Shown here: positions 7,806-17,100 of the stretch, one piece after another
Layout of the letters: each line of letters begins with the position of its first letter
Position numbering within the stretch: the stretch's first letter is position 1
NCBI RefSeq assembly: GCF_009664365.1
Contig: NZ_CP044310.1
Coordinates: 3,979,001 to 4,043,000, forward strand
Direction of reading: 5' to 3'
Length of the DNA stretch: 64,000 nucleotides
Source of the DNA: Paenibacillus xylanilyticus
Lineage (GTDB): Bacteria > Bacillota > Bacilli > Paenibacillales > Paenibacillaceae
Notes under the pieces: model-generated
Seen by the model: only the letters and a program-made list of their open reading frames with translations
Databases searched by the model: none
What the model was told of the DNA's origin: nothing
Program-made: the position numbers and the translations under genes

Positions 7806-8855
7806 TTAATATTTAATCATATAAAGTGTTATTTCCTCGCGATTGTGGAACAATTGTTTGGATCGTTGAATCTGCATCCGTGAACGCTCAAACGTATCAA
7901 TGACTTCCTTGATCAGCGCGAGTGGTTTCTTATGCAGCAGTTTTACCGTAACAACTGCTGTTCCACCAGATTGAAGACTGTACAACAAGTCCGAAACGAG
8001 ACGGCTCATCAATTTCGGACTCCAGCTCATGTCACAGACAAGCAGGTCAAATTCACCTTCACGGAACCGTACATCACCTGCATTCTTTTTCAAAAACGTA
8101 AGTTTGGGCGATTCCAGAAGTGTGGCATCCATTTTGGCCGGGTCCACTGCTGTGACTTCTAGTCCTCGTTCTAGCAAAAAGGAAGTCCAACCACCAGGGG
8201 CAGCACCAATATCAAGCGCCTTGTGAAACGATGCAAAATCAATGCCAAACGTCTGCTCTGCCTCAAGCAGCTTGAATTTGGCTCGCGAGATCTGGCCTTC
8301 CTCTTTTTGAAAGCGTACAGCTCCCCCGCTCCAGTCGGAAAGGTTCTGTTCAGGTCGTGATATCCCAGCATACAGGGCATGATCTGCTGCGAACACAGAA
8401 ATAACAGAGTCCGCATCGCGAACAACCCACTCACAGCCTAGTGTATCGAGCTTTTCGGTCAACCATTGCTTCAATGAAGCGGCGTTCTCCAGCCAAAATG
8501 AACCTTCCGTTTTACGGACCTGTAGTGCCACTTTGGTTCCGTTCAACTCCGTATGGTTTGTAATAAAGGCAATCAGTTTCTCCATCGCCTGATCAGAATC
8601 TTCCGTATTCTCCTGAAACTGAACAGGCTGAATGTGACGTAAAAATGTTGGATTTTCCTCAAGGAGTTTAATCGATACCTCTTCTTCTGTTACCGGTAAG
8701 CCGGCAAGAAGCACTTCACCCGGTACAAGTACCGTACTCTTCACAGCACCGAATGTACGGCGCAATTCTTCCTGAGCATAAGGTGCAAAGCCATGATTGG
8801 CTGTGCAGATAAAACGGGAGAAATTCCCTTCTCCGCTAGACGACTGTGTACTCAA
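7806..8855 (-). CDS. RlmM/FtsJ-like SAM-dependent RNA 2'-O-methyltransferase
   Basis: 349 residues. The C-terminal half is an FtsJ/RrmJ-type methyltransferase: the SAM-binding ALDIGAAPGGWTS motif (about residues 215-227), an acidic VDPAKMD strand end, LLVCDMSW, and a conserved VKLLHKKP lysine. These match the K-D-K style catalytic set of RNA ribose methyltransferases. The N-terminal ~180 residues resemble the THUMP-like part of RlmM, which methylates C2498 of 23S rRNA in Enterobacteria. The target in this organism is not established. It is the last gene of a tight operon, starting 6 bases after the ABC ATPase gene. Confidence 0.75.
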   Translation of the reverse strand: MSTQSSSGEGNFSRFICTANHGFAPYAQEELRRTFGAVKSTVLVPGEVLLAGLPVTEEEVSIKLLEENPTFLRHIQPVQFQENTEDSDQAMEKLIAFITNHTELNGTKVALQVRKTEGSFWLENAASLKQWLTEKLDTLGCEWVVRDADSVISVFAADHALYAGISRPEQNLSDWSGGAVRFQKEEGQISRAKFKLLEAEQTFGIDFASFHKALDIGAAPGGWTSFLLERGLEVTAVDPAKMDATLLESPKLTFLKKNAGDVRFREGEFDLLVCDMSWSPKLMSRLVSDLLYSLQSGGTAVVTVKLLHKKPLALIKEVIDTFERSRMQIQRSKQLFHNREEITLYMIKY

Positions 8856-8861
8856 CTTGTG

Positions 8862-9641
8862 TTACCCTCCAGAACGTACGCGAATCCATGGTCGATCGTG
8901 ATCCCACTGAATGTCGACCGGAATGTCGTACGTATGCTTAATTGTATCCTGTGTCAAAACATCATGTTTGTTTCCTGCTGCAGCAATACGTCCTTCGCGA
9001 ATCAATGCTACATGTGTAAATAAGGGCATGATCTCTTCTACATGATGCGTTACATATACTACTGTTATATTGCGCTGACGAAGTCGGTCGATTTCAGCCA
9101 ACATTTTTTCCCGTTCATATAGATCGAGTCCAGCGCACGGCTCGTCCATAATTAATAACTTAGGATTCGCCATCAATGAACGTGCCAGCATGACTTTTTT
9201 TCGCTCGCCCTGGGAAAGTGTACCCAGCGGGTGGTTAGCCAGTTTAGCAAAGCCCATGTCATCCAGGAGATTCAAGGCTCTGGTCTTCACTTCATCGGGA
9301 ATGGTCTGATAAAAACGCAAAAAGGCAAATGCACCTGTCGCAACGACCTCCCAGACCGGATCTCGCAATGTCAGTTTTTCAATTAGCGTTTGACTGATAT
9401 AACCAATCTCTTTTCTGACTTCACGAACGTCACATTGCCCATATAAGTTCCCCAGCACCTCAATACGCCCTTGACTGGGGAACATATATCCATTCATCAT
9501 TTCCAGCAGCGTTGTTTTGCCTGAACCGTTACGTCCCAGAATGACCCAATGCTCGCCCTGCTCAATATGCAGATGAACTTCATCCAGGATTTGATTATCC
9601 TCCCGGCGAAGAGAAACATGCTCCATCGAAATAATCCTCAT
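8862..9641 (-). CDS. ABC transporter ATP-binding protein, YlmA-like
   Basis: 259 residues with Walker A (GRNGSGKTT, about residues 36-44), the Q-loop region, an ABC signature (LSQGERKK), Walker B (LLIMDEP) and the H-loop (VTHH). No permease gene is adjacent. The sequence is closest by eye to the YlmA/ModF-like group of stand-alone ATPases with a METAL/molybdate-type core. It shares an ATGA overlap with the thioredoxin-like gene. A regulatory or translation-linked role is possible for stand-alone ABC proteins, but the substrate is unknown. Confidence 0.8.
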   Translation of the reverse strand: MRIISMEHVSLRREDNQILDEVHLHIEQGEHWVILGRNGSGKTTLLEMMNGYMFPSQGRIEVLGNLYGQCDVREVRKEIGYISQTLIEKLTLRDPVWEVVATGAFAFLRFYQTIPDEVKTRALNLLDDMGFAKLANHPLGTLSQGERKKVMLARSLMANPKLLIMDEPCAGLDLYEREKMLAEIDRLRQRNITVVYVTHHVEEIMPLFTHVALIREGRIAAAGNKHDVLTQDTIKHTYDIPVDIQWDHDRPWIRVRSGG

Positions 9642-9955
9642 TTTAGGACCGCCTTTCGAATTTCATTTAGCAGGTGCTCCACCGAGGACATTCGATAAAT
9701 CATTTTAGGTACATCCTGCTCACCATCAAACAGCATCACTGCAGGTACGCTTGAAATTTTAAACTGCTGCACAAGTTCCGGAATATCATGAATGTTCATT
9801 TCAAATAAGGTGTTCTCAGGCAGCAAATGCTCAGCGATTTCCAGCATTTTTCTCGCTGCAGCACAAGTTCCGCATAAAGGGGTGTAGATAAATACAGCTT
9901 GAGGAATACCTTCCCACACACCGCGCATCAAAAGCTTCGAATGAATGGGCTTCAT
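9638..9955 (-). CDS. Thioredoxin-like protein with CGTC active site
   Basis: 105 residues with a thioredoxin fold: strand VFIYTPLCGTCAAARKML carrying the CxxC motif (Cys-Gly-Thr-Cys, about residues 28-31) and the cis-proline strand VPAVMLFDG. There is no signal peptide, so it is cytoplasmic. Its start overlaps the stop of the receiver-domain gene (TGATG) and its end overlaps the ABC gene start. Likely a thiol-disulfide exchange protein. The partner is unknown. Confidence 0.8.
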   Translation of the reverse strand: MKPIHSKLLMRGVWEGIPQAVFIYTPLCGTCAAARKMLEIAEHLLPENTLFEMNIHDIPELVQQFKISSVPAVMLFDGEQDVPKMIYRMSSVEHLLNEIRKAVLK

Positions 9956-10293
9956 CAGCTGAGCTCTCCCGCAGCAACCCGAAGCATAACCTCACCTGTC
10001 ATCGGACCGTTGTGTACCTTTACAGTGTCAGGTTTATTGGTATATAACAATTCGTACATCTGACGTTTGCCGTACATGCTGGAGGTGTGTAAATAAATTT
10101 CGCGTGGAAACAGCCCTTCCCGTACAATGGCAGCTGCAACTTCTCCACCATTTGGCGAATCCGGCCCCAATTCATAATCCAGGGACAGAATATCCACGTC
10201 ACCTTCCCTGAGCAGCATCAGACATTCTTCAGCGTTGGTAGCCAAGACAAATCCCTTGGGACATGACCGGTAATCATCCAAGTAAACATGCAT
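9955..10293 (-). CDS. Cyclic-phosphate-processing receiver (cREC) domain protein
   Basis: 112 residues making a single receiver-like domain. It begins MHVYLDDYR with the acidic pair, has the phosphoacceptor-like Asp in LSLDYELG, an HTSS strand end and a late Lys. Such stand-alone domains (cREC family, often annotated misleadingly as FtsJ) are thought to act on cyclic-phosphate ends of RNA or nucleotides instead of in two-component signalling. No DNA-binding domain is attached. It follows the nfo gene by 20 bases and overlaps the thioredoxin-like gene by one. The family is recognised; the function is inferred. Confidence 0.65.
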   Translation of the reverse strand: MHVYLDDYRSCPKGFVLATNAEECLMLLREGDVDILSLDYELGPDSPNGGEVAAAIVREGLFPREIYLHTSSMYGKRQMYELLYTNKPDTVKVHNGPMTGEVMLRVAAGELS

Positions 10294-10313
10294 ACAACCA
10301 CTCCTCTCCCCGT

Positions 10314-11162
10314 TTACAACCAGGAACGCATGACTTCAATATCATCTTTGTGCGTCCCATCCTCACCTGTCTCGGTTTCCAACACAACGACAGCCTGTTG
10401 GAACTCGGTCGAACTCAACAATTCTTGCATCGCTTTGCTTCCTATACATCCCTGACCGATTCGCGCATGTCGATCCTTGCACGAGCCGGAAGCATATTTG
10501 GAGTCATTAAAATGCACAGCAGCAAGTGCATTCCAGTACCCAAGCTGTCTGCCTTTTTGAAGCATATCCTGTTCACTATTGCTGTGCCACATCCCTGAAG
10601 CAAAAGCATGACATGTGTCAAAACAAAAAGCAATATGCTCCGGATATTGGCTCAGCTTGCGAATCTGAATCATTTCTTCCATGGTCGTGCCCATTGGACC
10701 GTGATCGCCTGCCTGATTTTCGAGCAAAATCTTTGCCTGTCCATTCCAGTCTTCCAAAACCGTATCCAGACAATGGATGAGATTCTGATACCCTTCAAGC
10801 GGCTGATCACTCTTAAGATGACCAAAATGAACTACCGTTCCTACTGAACCGCACGCGTCTGCAATATGCAGATCATTCCTTATGGAAGCTACGGTAGCAT
10901 GAAAGCCCGCCTCTCCACGGGTCATGCCCAAAGCCGGATTCGTTGGATAGGGTGAGTGCGCAATGGACGCAATGCCATTCTCCTCACACCAAGCCCGGCA
11001 CAATTCAGCATTTTTAAGGTCAGGATCTTTCAAACCAAGGCTTCGGGGGTTCTTCGGAAAATATTGAAATGCTGTAGCCCCCATCTCATATGCCCTCTTG
11101 GCTGCTTGTAAAAATCCACCTCTCGTGCTGACGTGTGCGCCGATTCCGTAATTAGGCCTCAT
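10314..11162 (-). CDS. nfo: Deoxyribonuclease IV (AP endonuclease)
   Basis: Endonuclease IV cleaves DNA 5' to abasic sites in base-excision repair. The start is taken at ATG 11162 (sequence MRPNYGIGAHVSTRGG), because 39 further upstream in-frame residues lie inside fpg. That gives 282 residues, the usual length. Visible features are the IGAHVS start, the IAHSPY segment, the VVHFGHL metal-binding His, ILLENQAG, FCFDTCHAFASG, VHFNDSK and a late VLETETGEDG, the expected zinc ligands of the TIM-barrel family. It overlaps the last 11 bases of fpg, so glycosylase and AP endonuclease are made from one transcript. Confidence 0.93.
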   Translation of the reverse strand: MRPNYGIGAHVSTRGGFLQAAKRAYEMGATAFQYFPKNPRSLGLKDPDLKNAELCRAWCEENGIASIAHSPYPTNPALGMTRGEAGFHATVASIRNDLHIADACGSVGTVVHFGHLKSDQPLEGYQNLIHCLDTVLEDWNGQAKILLENQAGDHGPMGTTMEEMIQIRKLSQYPEHIAFCFDTCHAFASGMWHSNSEQDMLQKGRQLGYWNALAAVHFNDSKYASGSCKDRHARIGQGCIGSKAMQELLSSTEFQQAVVVLETETGEDGTHKDDIEVMRSWL

Positions 11163-11973
11163 GCTGACAATTCGGACAGAAGAAAGCCTTCTTCCCCGTA
11201 ATTTCAACTCGTTCAATCGTGCCTCCACAACGTGGACAGCTTTCCCCTTCGCGATCATATACCCTGCATTGCTCATCAAAACTTCCTGTTTTCGTGTCCC
11301 CTTGCATCAGCGGCATTTCCATATAACCACCCTCGGATGCTGCTTCACGGAGCACCGATTGCATAGATCGGAACAAACGCTCTGTGAGTTCTGGAGAACT
11401 AGCGATGTTCTGTGTTTTGGAGCTAGGTCTCAAACCTGCAGCAAAAGCAATTTCATCCGAGTAACAATTGCCGATACCCGCAATAATGTGCTGATTAACC
11501 AGGGTCGTTTTGAGCGTTCCGCGGCGTCCTTTCAGCAATGAAGCAAAACGCTCAGGATTCATGCGTCGATCCAGTGGCTCAGGTCCAAGATCCGACATGG
11601 CTTCTTCCGTTTCCTTGGATGTTAGCAGGTGCAAATAACCCAATCGAAGTCCAATAAAGAACAAGATCCGATCACCAAATTGAATCTCAACTTGTGTCGA
11701 ACGATCGGGACGATCTGCCTCAGTCCCCCAATAAATCATGCCTCCCAGCATGAGATGGAGTACCAGCCGTTTACCGTTTGCCAAATGAAAAATAAGATGC
11801 TTAGCCCGGCGCTCGACAAAAATAATACGATTGCCTGTAAGTTCGCGCGTAAACTCCTCAGGCTCCTTATTGATGGATTTTTCCCGGTTAACGACAACAC
11901 CAGTAATAAGTAAATCAAGTATTTCTGCGGACAATAATGTCCGGTAGTTTTCCATTTCCGGTAGTTCCGGCAT
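11152..11973 (-). CDS. mutM: Formamidopyrimidine-DNA glycosylase
   Basis: Bifunctional glycosylase/AP lyase that removes oxidised purines such as 8-oxoguanine. The 273 residues start MPELPEME with the catalytic Pro2 and Glu3, carry the helix-two-turn-helix (NQHIIAGIGNCYSDE, about residues 161-175), and end with a four-cysteine zinc finger (CPRC...CPNC). The final residue of the opening motif differs from the more usual MPELPEVE. It lies 6 bases downstream of the HAD phosphatase gene and overlaps nfo. Confidence 0.95.
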   Translation of the reverse strand: MPELPEMENYRTLLSAEILDLLITGVVVNREKSINKEPEEFTRELTGNRIIFVERRAKHLIFHLANGKRLVLHLMLGGMIYWGTEADRPDRSTQVEIQFGDRILFFIGLRLGYLHLLTSKETEEAMSDLGPEPLDRRMNPERFASLLKGRRGTLKTTLVNQHIIAGIGNCYSDEIAFAAGLRPSSKTQNIASSPELTERLFRSMQSVLREAASEGGYMEMPLMQGDTKTGSFDEQCRVYDREGESCPRCGGTIERVEITGKKAFFCPNCQHEA

Positions 11974-11979
11974 CTGTAT

Positions 11980-12789
11980 CTATCCCTTCTTGGATGCTTG
12001 GCTCGCTTGTTGCGACAGCCACTCAATCAGTTTATGCAAATCATCAAACACATGATCAGGACGTATCTTGGTCGCGCTGATATGAGTGTCCATATTTTCT
12101 TTCGTTGTGACTCCGGTCAATACGAGCAATGTCTCGCATCCTGCTGCTGCTCCTGCTGCAATATCCGTACGCATATTGTCCCCGATCACAGCCACTTCAT
12201 CAGCCCTTAGATTTAAACGATCAATCGCTGATTTCATAATAATGCTGGAAGGCTTGCCGATTACAGTTGGTGAAACACCTGTAGCCGCTTCGATCGCAGC
12301 ACCAATGGTACCTGCTCCTGGAGTCAAGCCATCATCAGAGGGAAGCTGCAGATCCGGGTTGGTCAGTATCGATTTGGCTCCATCATTAATCCAGCGCAGT
12401 GCCTTGGTTAGTTTTTGGTAGGAAAATTCTCGGTCAATGCCTTGAATGACGTATTCCGGCTTTTCTTCCGTCCTTTGCAATCCTGCTTCATCGATAGCCT
12501 GAAGTAAACCAGCTTCTCCAATGCAGGCAACCTTTGCGCCAGGAGATTCCTCAGCTACATATTCAGCAGCAGAAACTGCAGAGGTGCAAACTTGAGATGC
12601 TTCCGCTGGAATTCCCATTTCGTTCAAGTGATCTGCTACTCCTTGCGGAGTACGTGAAGAATTATTTGTAACAAATAAATAAGGTACAGCCTGTTCATTC
12701 AGCGTCTGAATAAGCTTGTCTGCCCCATCAATCCGATGTCTGCCATGATAGAGTGTTCCATCCAGATCGATCAGATAGGCCTTAATCAT
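11980..12789 (-). CDS. NagD-like HAD-superfamily phosphatase
   Basis: A HAD subfamily IIA sugar/nucleotide phosphatase. The ATG at 12789 is preferred (GGAAG eight bases upstream) over a GTG nine bases earlier, giving 269 residues. Motif I is LIDLDGTLY, motif II is FVTNNSSR, and motif III/IV are KPSS and VIGDNMRTDIAAGAAAG. It is the first gene of the repair/RNA-modification operon. The substrate is unknown; relatives act as p-nitrophenylphosphatases or AraL/NagD-type sugar-phosphate phosphatases. Confidence 0.85.
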   Translation of the reverse strand: MIKAYLIDLDGTLYHGRHRIDGADKLIQTLNEQAVPYLFVTNNSSRTPQGVADHLNEMGIPAEASQVCTSAVSAAEYVAEESPGAKVACIGEAGLLQAIDEAGLQRTEEKPEYVIQGIDREFSYQKLTKALRWINDGAKSILTNPDLQLPSDDGLTPGAGTIGAAIEAATGVSPTVIGKPSSIIMKSAIDRLNLRADEVAVIGDNMRTDIAAGAAAGCETLLVLTGVTTKENMDTHISATKIRPDHVFDDLHKLIEWLSQQASQASKKG

Positions 12790-13141
12790 ACAGAGCACTT
12801 CCTTTCTTTTAGACCATTAACAATTCATGTCCTTAATTACATTTTGATGTTTTTTTGATCCATAGCTATGTATTTCAAAAAAAATAATACGGGCTTGCTC
12901 GTATGAGCACGCAACACGTCGAACCAAATCGAACGCAGACGTTTTTACTCGCGCGCCTTCTGTACAAGCTTGTCATTTCCTGCGCTTTCCCGGAAAATAA
13001 TTTAATTCATTTCCCTGCTCATATTGCCCATCCTACACGCTTTCCGATCAGATTGCAAAAGGGACCTCAGGGTCTCTCCCCTTCAGTCCCGCCTGATTTG
13101 CCGTCTTTAAGACAAACTTTTTTGAAGCCCTACTGCCTTAA
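12790..13141 (-). other. Intergenic region between rnz and the NagD-like gene
   Basis: I find no convincing gene here. On the minus strand a short stem GACC-CTGA-GGTC (about 13060-13076) followed by CCCTTTT may end rnz transcription. A second weak stem, ATACG...CGTAT followed by TTATTTTTTTT, lies near 12870-12905 (T-run about 12877-12887). The interval between them is GC-richer and could hold the operon promoter or an untranslated RNA, but nothing is recognisable. Confidence 0.4.
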
Positions 13142-14086
13142 TTATAACTGAGGTCCATTCTGATGATGAACGACAGGAATTAACTGATGCTCATTCGCCA
13201 ATCTGGAGTTAGGAAAAACGGCCTTTGCCTCGTCCAAAAGAGGCTGCAGCTGTTCATCATCTTTATAACGAGAGCTAAAATGAGTCATAATCAATTCTCC
13301 AACATCGGCCGCTCTGGCCGCCTCGGCTGCTTGCTTAGCAGTGCTATGATAGTACTCATGAGCGGTATCTGCCAAATCATCCATAAATGTTGCTTCATGT
13401 ACAAGTACATCTGCATGCTTAGCAAGAGGCAATACATTTGCACACGGTCGTGTATCTCCCAAAATGGTTATCACTTTGCCGCGTTTGGGAGCTCCTAATA
13501 CATCCTCCGGACGAACAGCTTTGCCGTCATCCAGGGTAATCGTCTCTCCACGTTTAAGGCGACCAAACAGAGGACCCGGCTTCAAACCATACTCTGCCAG
13601 CTTGGCTTGATCGAGACTGCCTGGACGATCCTTCTCCGTAATTCGGTAGCCGTAGCTGTCGATTCGATGTTCCAGCAATGCAGACTCTACAATGAAGCTC
13701 TCGTCTTCAAACAGCAAACCACCTGTATGCTCAACAATCTTCAACTCATAGTTAATCCGAGACTGACTTAACTCCATTACGGTTGTAATCATACGTTCCG
13801 TCCCAGGCGGTCCATAAACCGTTAGGGGCGTTGTCCCTCCCTGGTATGCTCTGCTCGAAAGCAGGCCGGGAAGCCCGAATACATGATCCCCATGAAGATG
13901 GGTAATGAAGATTTTCTCCAATTTACTCAGTTTTAGCGGTGAACTCAAAATTTGGTGCTGGGTTCCTTCCCCACAGTCAAACAACCACAAAGCTCTTCGC
14001 TCATCCAACATGCGGAGCCCAATGGAAGTTACATTCCGCTGCAGTGTAGGTACACCAGCGTTAGTTCCCAGGAAATATAGTTCCAT
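13142..14086 (-). CDS. rnz: Ribonuclease Z (tRNA 3' endonuclease)
   Basis: Processes the 3' end of tRNA precursors. The start is ATG 14086 (MELYFLGTNAGVP), with AGAGGTG eight bases upstream; the frame extension to 14116 overlaps the metH terminator. At 314 residues it has the metallo-beta-lactamase ligands HLHGDH (about residues 63-68), the FDCGEG strand, ILGDTRP, a VHEATF segment and THFSSRY near the C-terminus, the RNase Z pattern. It follows metH by about 75 bases, separated by a terminator. Confidence 0.93.
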   Translation of the reverse strand: MELYFLGTNAGVPTLQRNVTSIGLRMLDERRALWLFDCGEGTQHQILSSPLKLSKLEKIFITHLHGDHVFGLPGLLSSRAYQGGTTPLTVYGPPGTERMITTVMELSQSRINYELKIVEHTGGLLFEDESFIVESALLEHRIDSYGYRITEKDRPGSLDQAKLAEYGLKPGPLFGRLKRGETITLDDGKAVRPEDVLGAPKRGKVITILGDTRPCANVLPLAKHADVLVHEATFMDDLADTAHEYYHSTAKQAAEAARAADVGELIMTHFSSRYKDDEQLQPLLDEAKAVFPNSRLANEHQLIPVVHHQNGPQL

Positions 14087-14114
14087 CCGGATTGCACCTC
14101 TTTCTGTTGCCAGC

Positions 14115-14141
14115 AAAAAGCCTCCGACGATGCGGAGGGCT
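14115..14141 (-). terminator. Terminator after metH
   Basis: On the minus strand AGCCCTCCG pairs with CGGAGGCT around CATCGT and is followed by TTTTTG. It lies between metH (stop at 14161) and rnz (start at 14086), so rnz probably depends on partial read-through or on its own unseen promoter. Confidence 0.75.
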
Positions 14142-14160
14142 CTGCCTGACCTCTTATTGA

Positions 14161-17100
14161 CTATGCTTTTTCGACATTAAAATATTTGGCTTGCGGATGA
14201 CTGAACACCATCGCGGATACGGAAGCTTCCGGCTCCATCATGAAGCCTTCCGTCAGTTCCACCCCAATGTCCTCAGGCTGCATCAGCTTGAAGAGTGGCC
14301 CCTGATCTTCCAAATCCGGACAAGCCGGATATCCAAATGACACCCGTATCCCTTGGTAACGTGCGCCATGACGCTGTTTCATGGTCATGTTTGCCGGATC
14401 CGGGAAGCCCCATATATCTCTCATCATATGATGCACTCGTTCAGCTAATCCCTCAGCCACTTCAAGCGCAACAGATTGCAGAGCATGTGATCGAAGGTAA
14501 TCCCCTTGCTCCTTCCATGCCGTCGATAGCTCACGCACACCATGACCGGCTGTTACAACCATGAATCCAACGTAATCCATTTCTCCAGATTCCACTGGCT
14601 TCAGGAAATCAGACAGGCACAGGAACGGTTCAACCTTTTGCCGCGGGAATGTGAAGGTATGCAGAATATTGCTTGTATCTTCCGGATCGTAAATGATGAT
14701 GCTATTGCCGCTGGATTGTGCCGGAAAGAAGCGATACATCGCGTGTGCCTGGATAATTCCATCCCGGACTGCTTCTTGCATAATCCCGTCGACAACCGCT
14801 TTGAGATCCGTTGCTTTGGGATCACCCGAAGCGAGAAGCTGCTCCACAGAACCGCGAAGGCCAAGATGATGACCAAGCAGCATCTGCATGTTTACATAAG
14901 GCAAAATGTGCGACAATGGATAGTTACGCAGCGTGTGCCGCTCAAGATCCGGAGGAACGAGAACAGGATTATCTATTGCGATATCCGACCGTTCGACTCG
15001 CGTTAGCTCCGGCAGCGGTTTAACCGTTTCTGCACTCGACGCATCAGCTTCTTTTTCAGCCTCCATCTCCAGCTGCATGACTTCACGTGAAGCCGGGTTC
15101 ATCAGTTTGTTTGCCAAATCCAGACCGTCCATGGCGTCTTTTGCATATACAACCATTCCGTCATATTCAGGACGAATCCGGTTCTTGGTGAATTTGCGCG
15201 TAAGTGCTGCTCCGCCCACCATGATAGGAACATCGATACCCGCTGTTCGCAAATCCTGCGCGGTGACAATCATCTGCTGTGCCGATTTGACAAGCAAACC
15301 GGATAAGCCGATTGCATCCACTTTTTCTTCTCTATATGCTTCTATGATTCGTTCTGGTGGTACTTTTATACCCAAATTAATGATTCGGTAACCGTTATTG
15401 GACAGGATGATCTCCACCAGGTTCTTCCCAATGTCGTGCACATCGCCCTTAACCGTTGCCAGAATGATTTTGCCCTTCACAGATGTTTCATTTTTCTCCA
15501 TGAATTGCTCCAGATAAGCAACTGAAGCCTTCATTACTTCCGCACTCTGCAGAACCTCGGCAACGATCAGCTCGTTGTTGTTAAACAGTCGGCCTACTTC
15601 TTCCATCCCCTGCATGAGTGGCCCATTGATGACTTCAAGTGCTGAGTATTTGGCAAGTGCCTGTTCCAAATCTGGCAACAATCCCTCTTTGCTGCCTTCG
15701 ACAACATAAGAAGCGAGACGCTCTTCTAATGAAAGATTCGAAATCTTTTCTTTCTTCTCAACCTTTTTGTTCCGGAATGCCGCTACGAATGCAGCGAGTG
15801 TTTCGTCATTCGTATTATAGAGCAGCTCTTCCGACAATCTGCGTTCTTCCTCGGGGATGGAAGCATAACGTTCCAGCTTCTCCGTGTTTACAATCGCGTA
15901 ATCAAGTCCTGCCTTCGTACATTCATACAAAAAGACAGAGTTCAGGACTTCCCGACCGGCCTCAGGCAATCCAAATGAGATGTTACTGATACCAAGAATC
16001 GTATGGCACTCAGGCATGGCTTCCTTAATAACCCGAATCCCCTCAATGGTTTCCTTGGCAGAACCAATATATTGCTCATCTCCCGTACCAACAGGGAATA
16101 CCAACGTATCAAAAATCAGGTCCTCTGCCTTCAATCCATACTTGTTCACCAGCAGATCATATGAACGCTTGGCAACCTCCAATTTATCTTCACGACTAAT
16201 GGCTTGTCCACGTTCATCGATGGTACCCACTACAACGGCTCCGCCATATTTGTGGATAAGAGGAGTTACAAGCTCGAATTTCTCTTCCCCATCCTCAAGG
16301 TTAATGGAGTTAATTATCGCTTTACCTTGAGAGTACTGAAGAGCAAGATCAATAACCTTTGCGTCGGTTGTATCAATCATCAGCGGAACTTTTACTTTTT
16401 TGACGACCAGTTCGAGGAATTTTTCCATATCCTCAGCTTCTTCGCGGTCCGGGTCCTGCACACAAACGTCGACAACATGTGCACCATTTTTCACCTGAGC
16501 GCGTGCAATTTCCGAAGCTTCCTCATATTTCCCTTCCACGATCAGGCGCTTGAATTTCCGAGATCCAAGCACGTTGGTCCGTTCACCAACCATATATGGA
16601 CGATTATCCTGCTCTATATATACGGGATCAATACCGGATAATGCTGGCGGATGTGCTCCGTTCATTTCTCTTGGGGGGTACTTGGCAAGCGTATCACGCA
16701 TCGCCCGAATATGTGCTGGAGTTGTACCGCAGCAGCCTCCGGCGATGTTTAACCATCCCTGTTCGGCAAACGCTCCAATTTTCTGAGCGAGTGAATCAGG
16801 TGATTCATGATAATTACCATTTTCATCAGGTAGACCTGCATTCGGATAACAGCTGACTGCTACTGAAGCCATTCCGGAAAGAGAACGAATGTGGTCACGC
16901 ATAAATTCTGGGCCTGTAGCACAGTTTAGTCCCACTGAAATTGGGTTAAGGTGTTCTAGGGATATATAAAAGGATTCGATGTTTTGACCCGCAAGGGTTG
17001 TGCCCATCGGTTCAATTGTCCCTGAGATCATTAAAGGGAGCTTCATTCCGCTCTGCTCAAATGCTTGCTGGATACCTATGCTGCCTGCTTTGACATTAAG

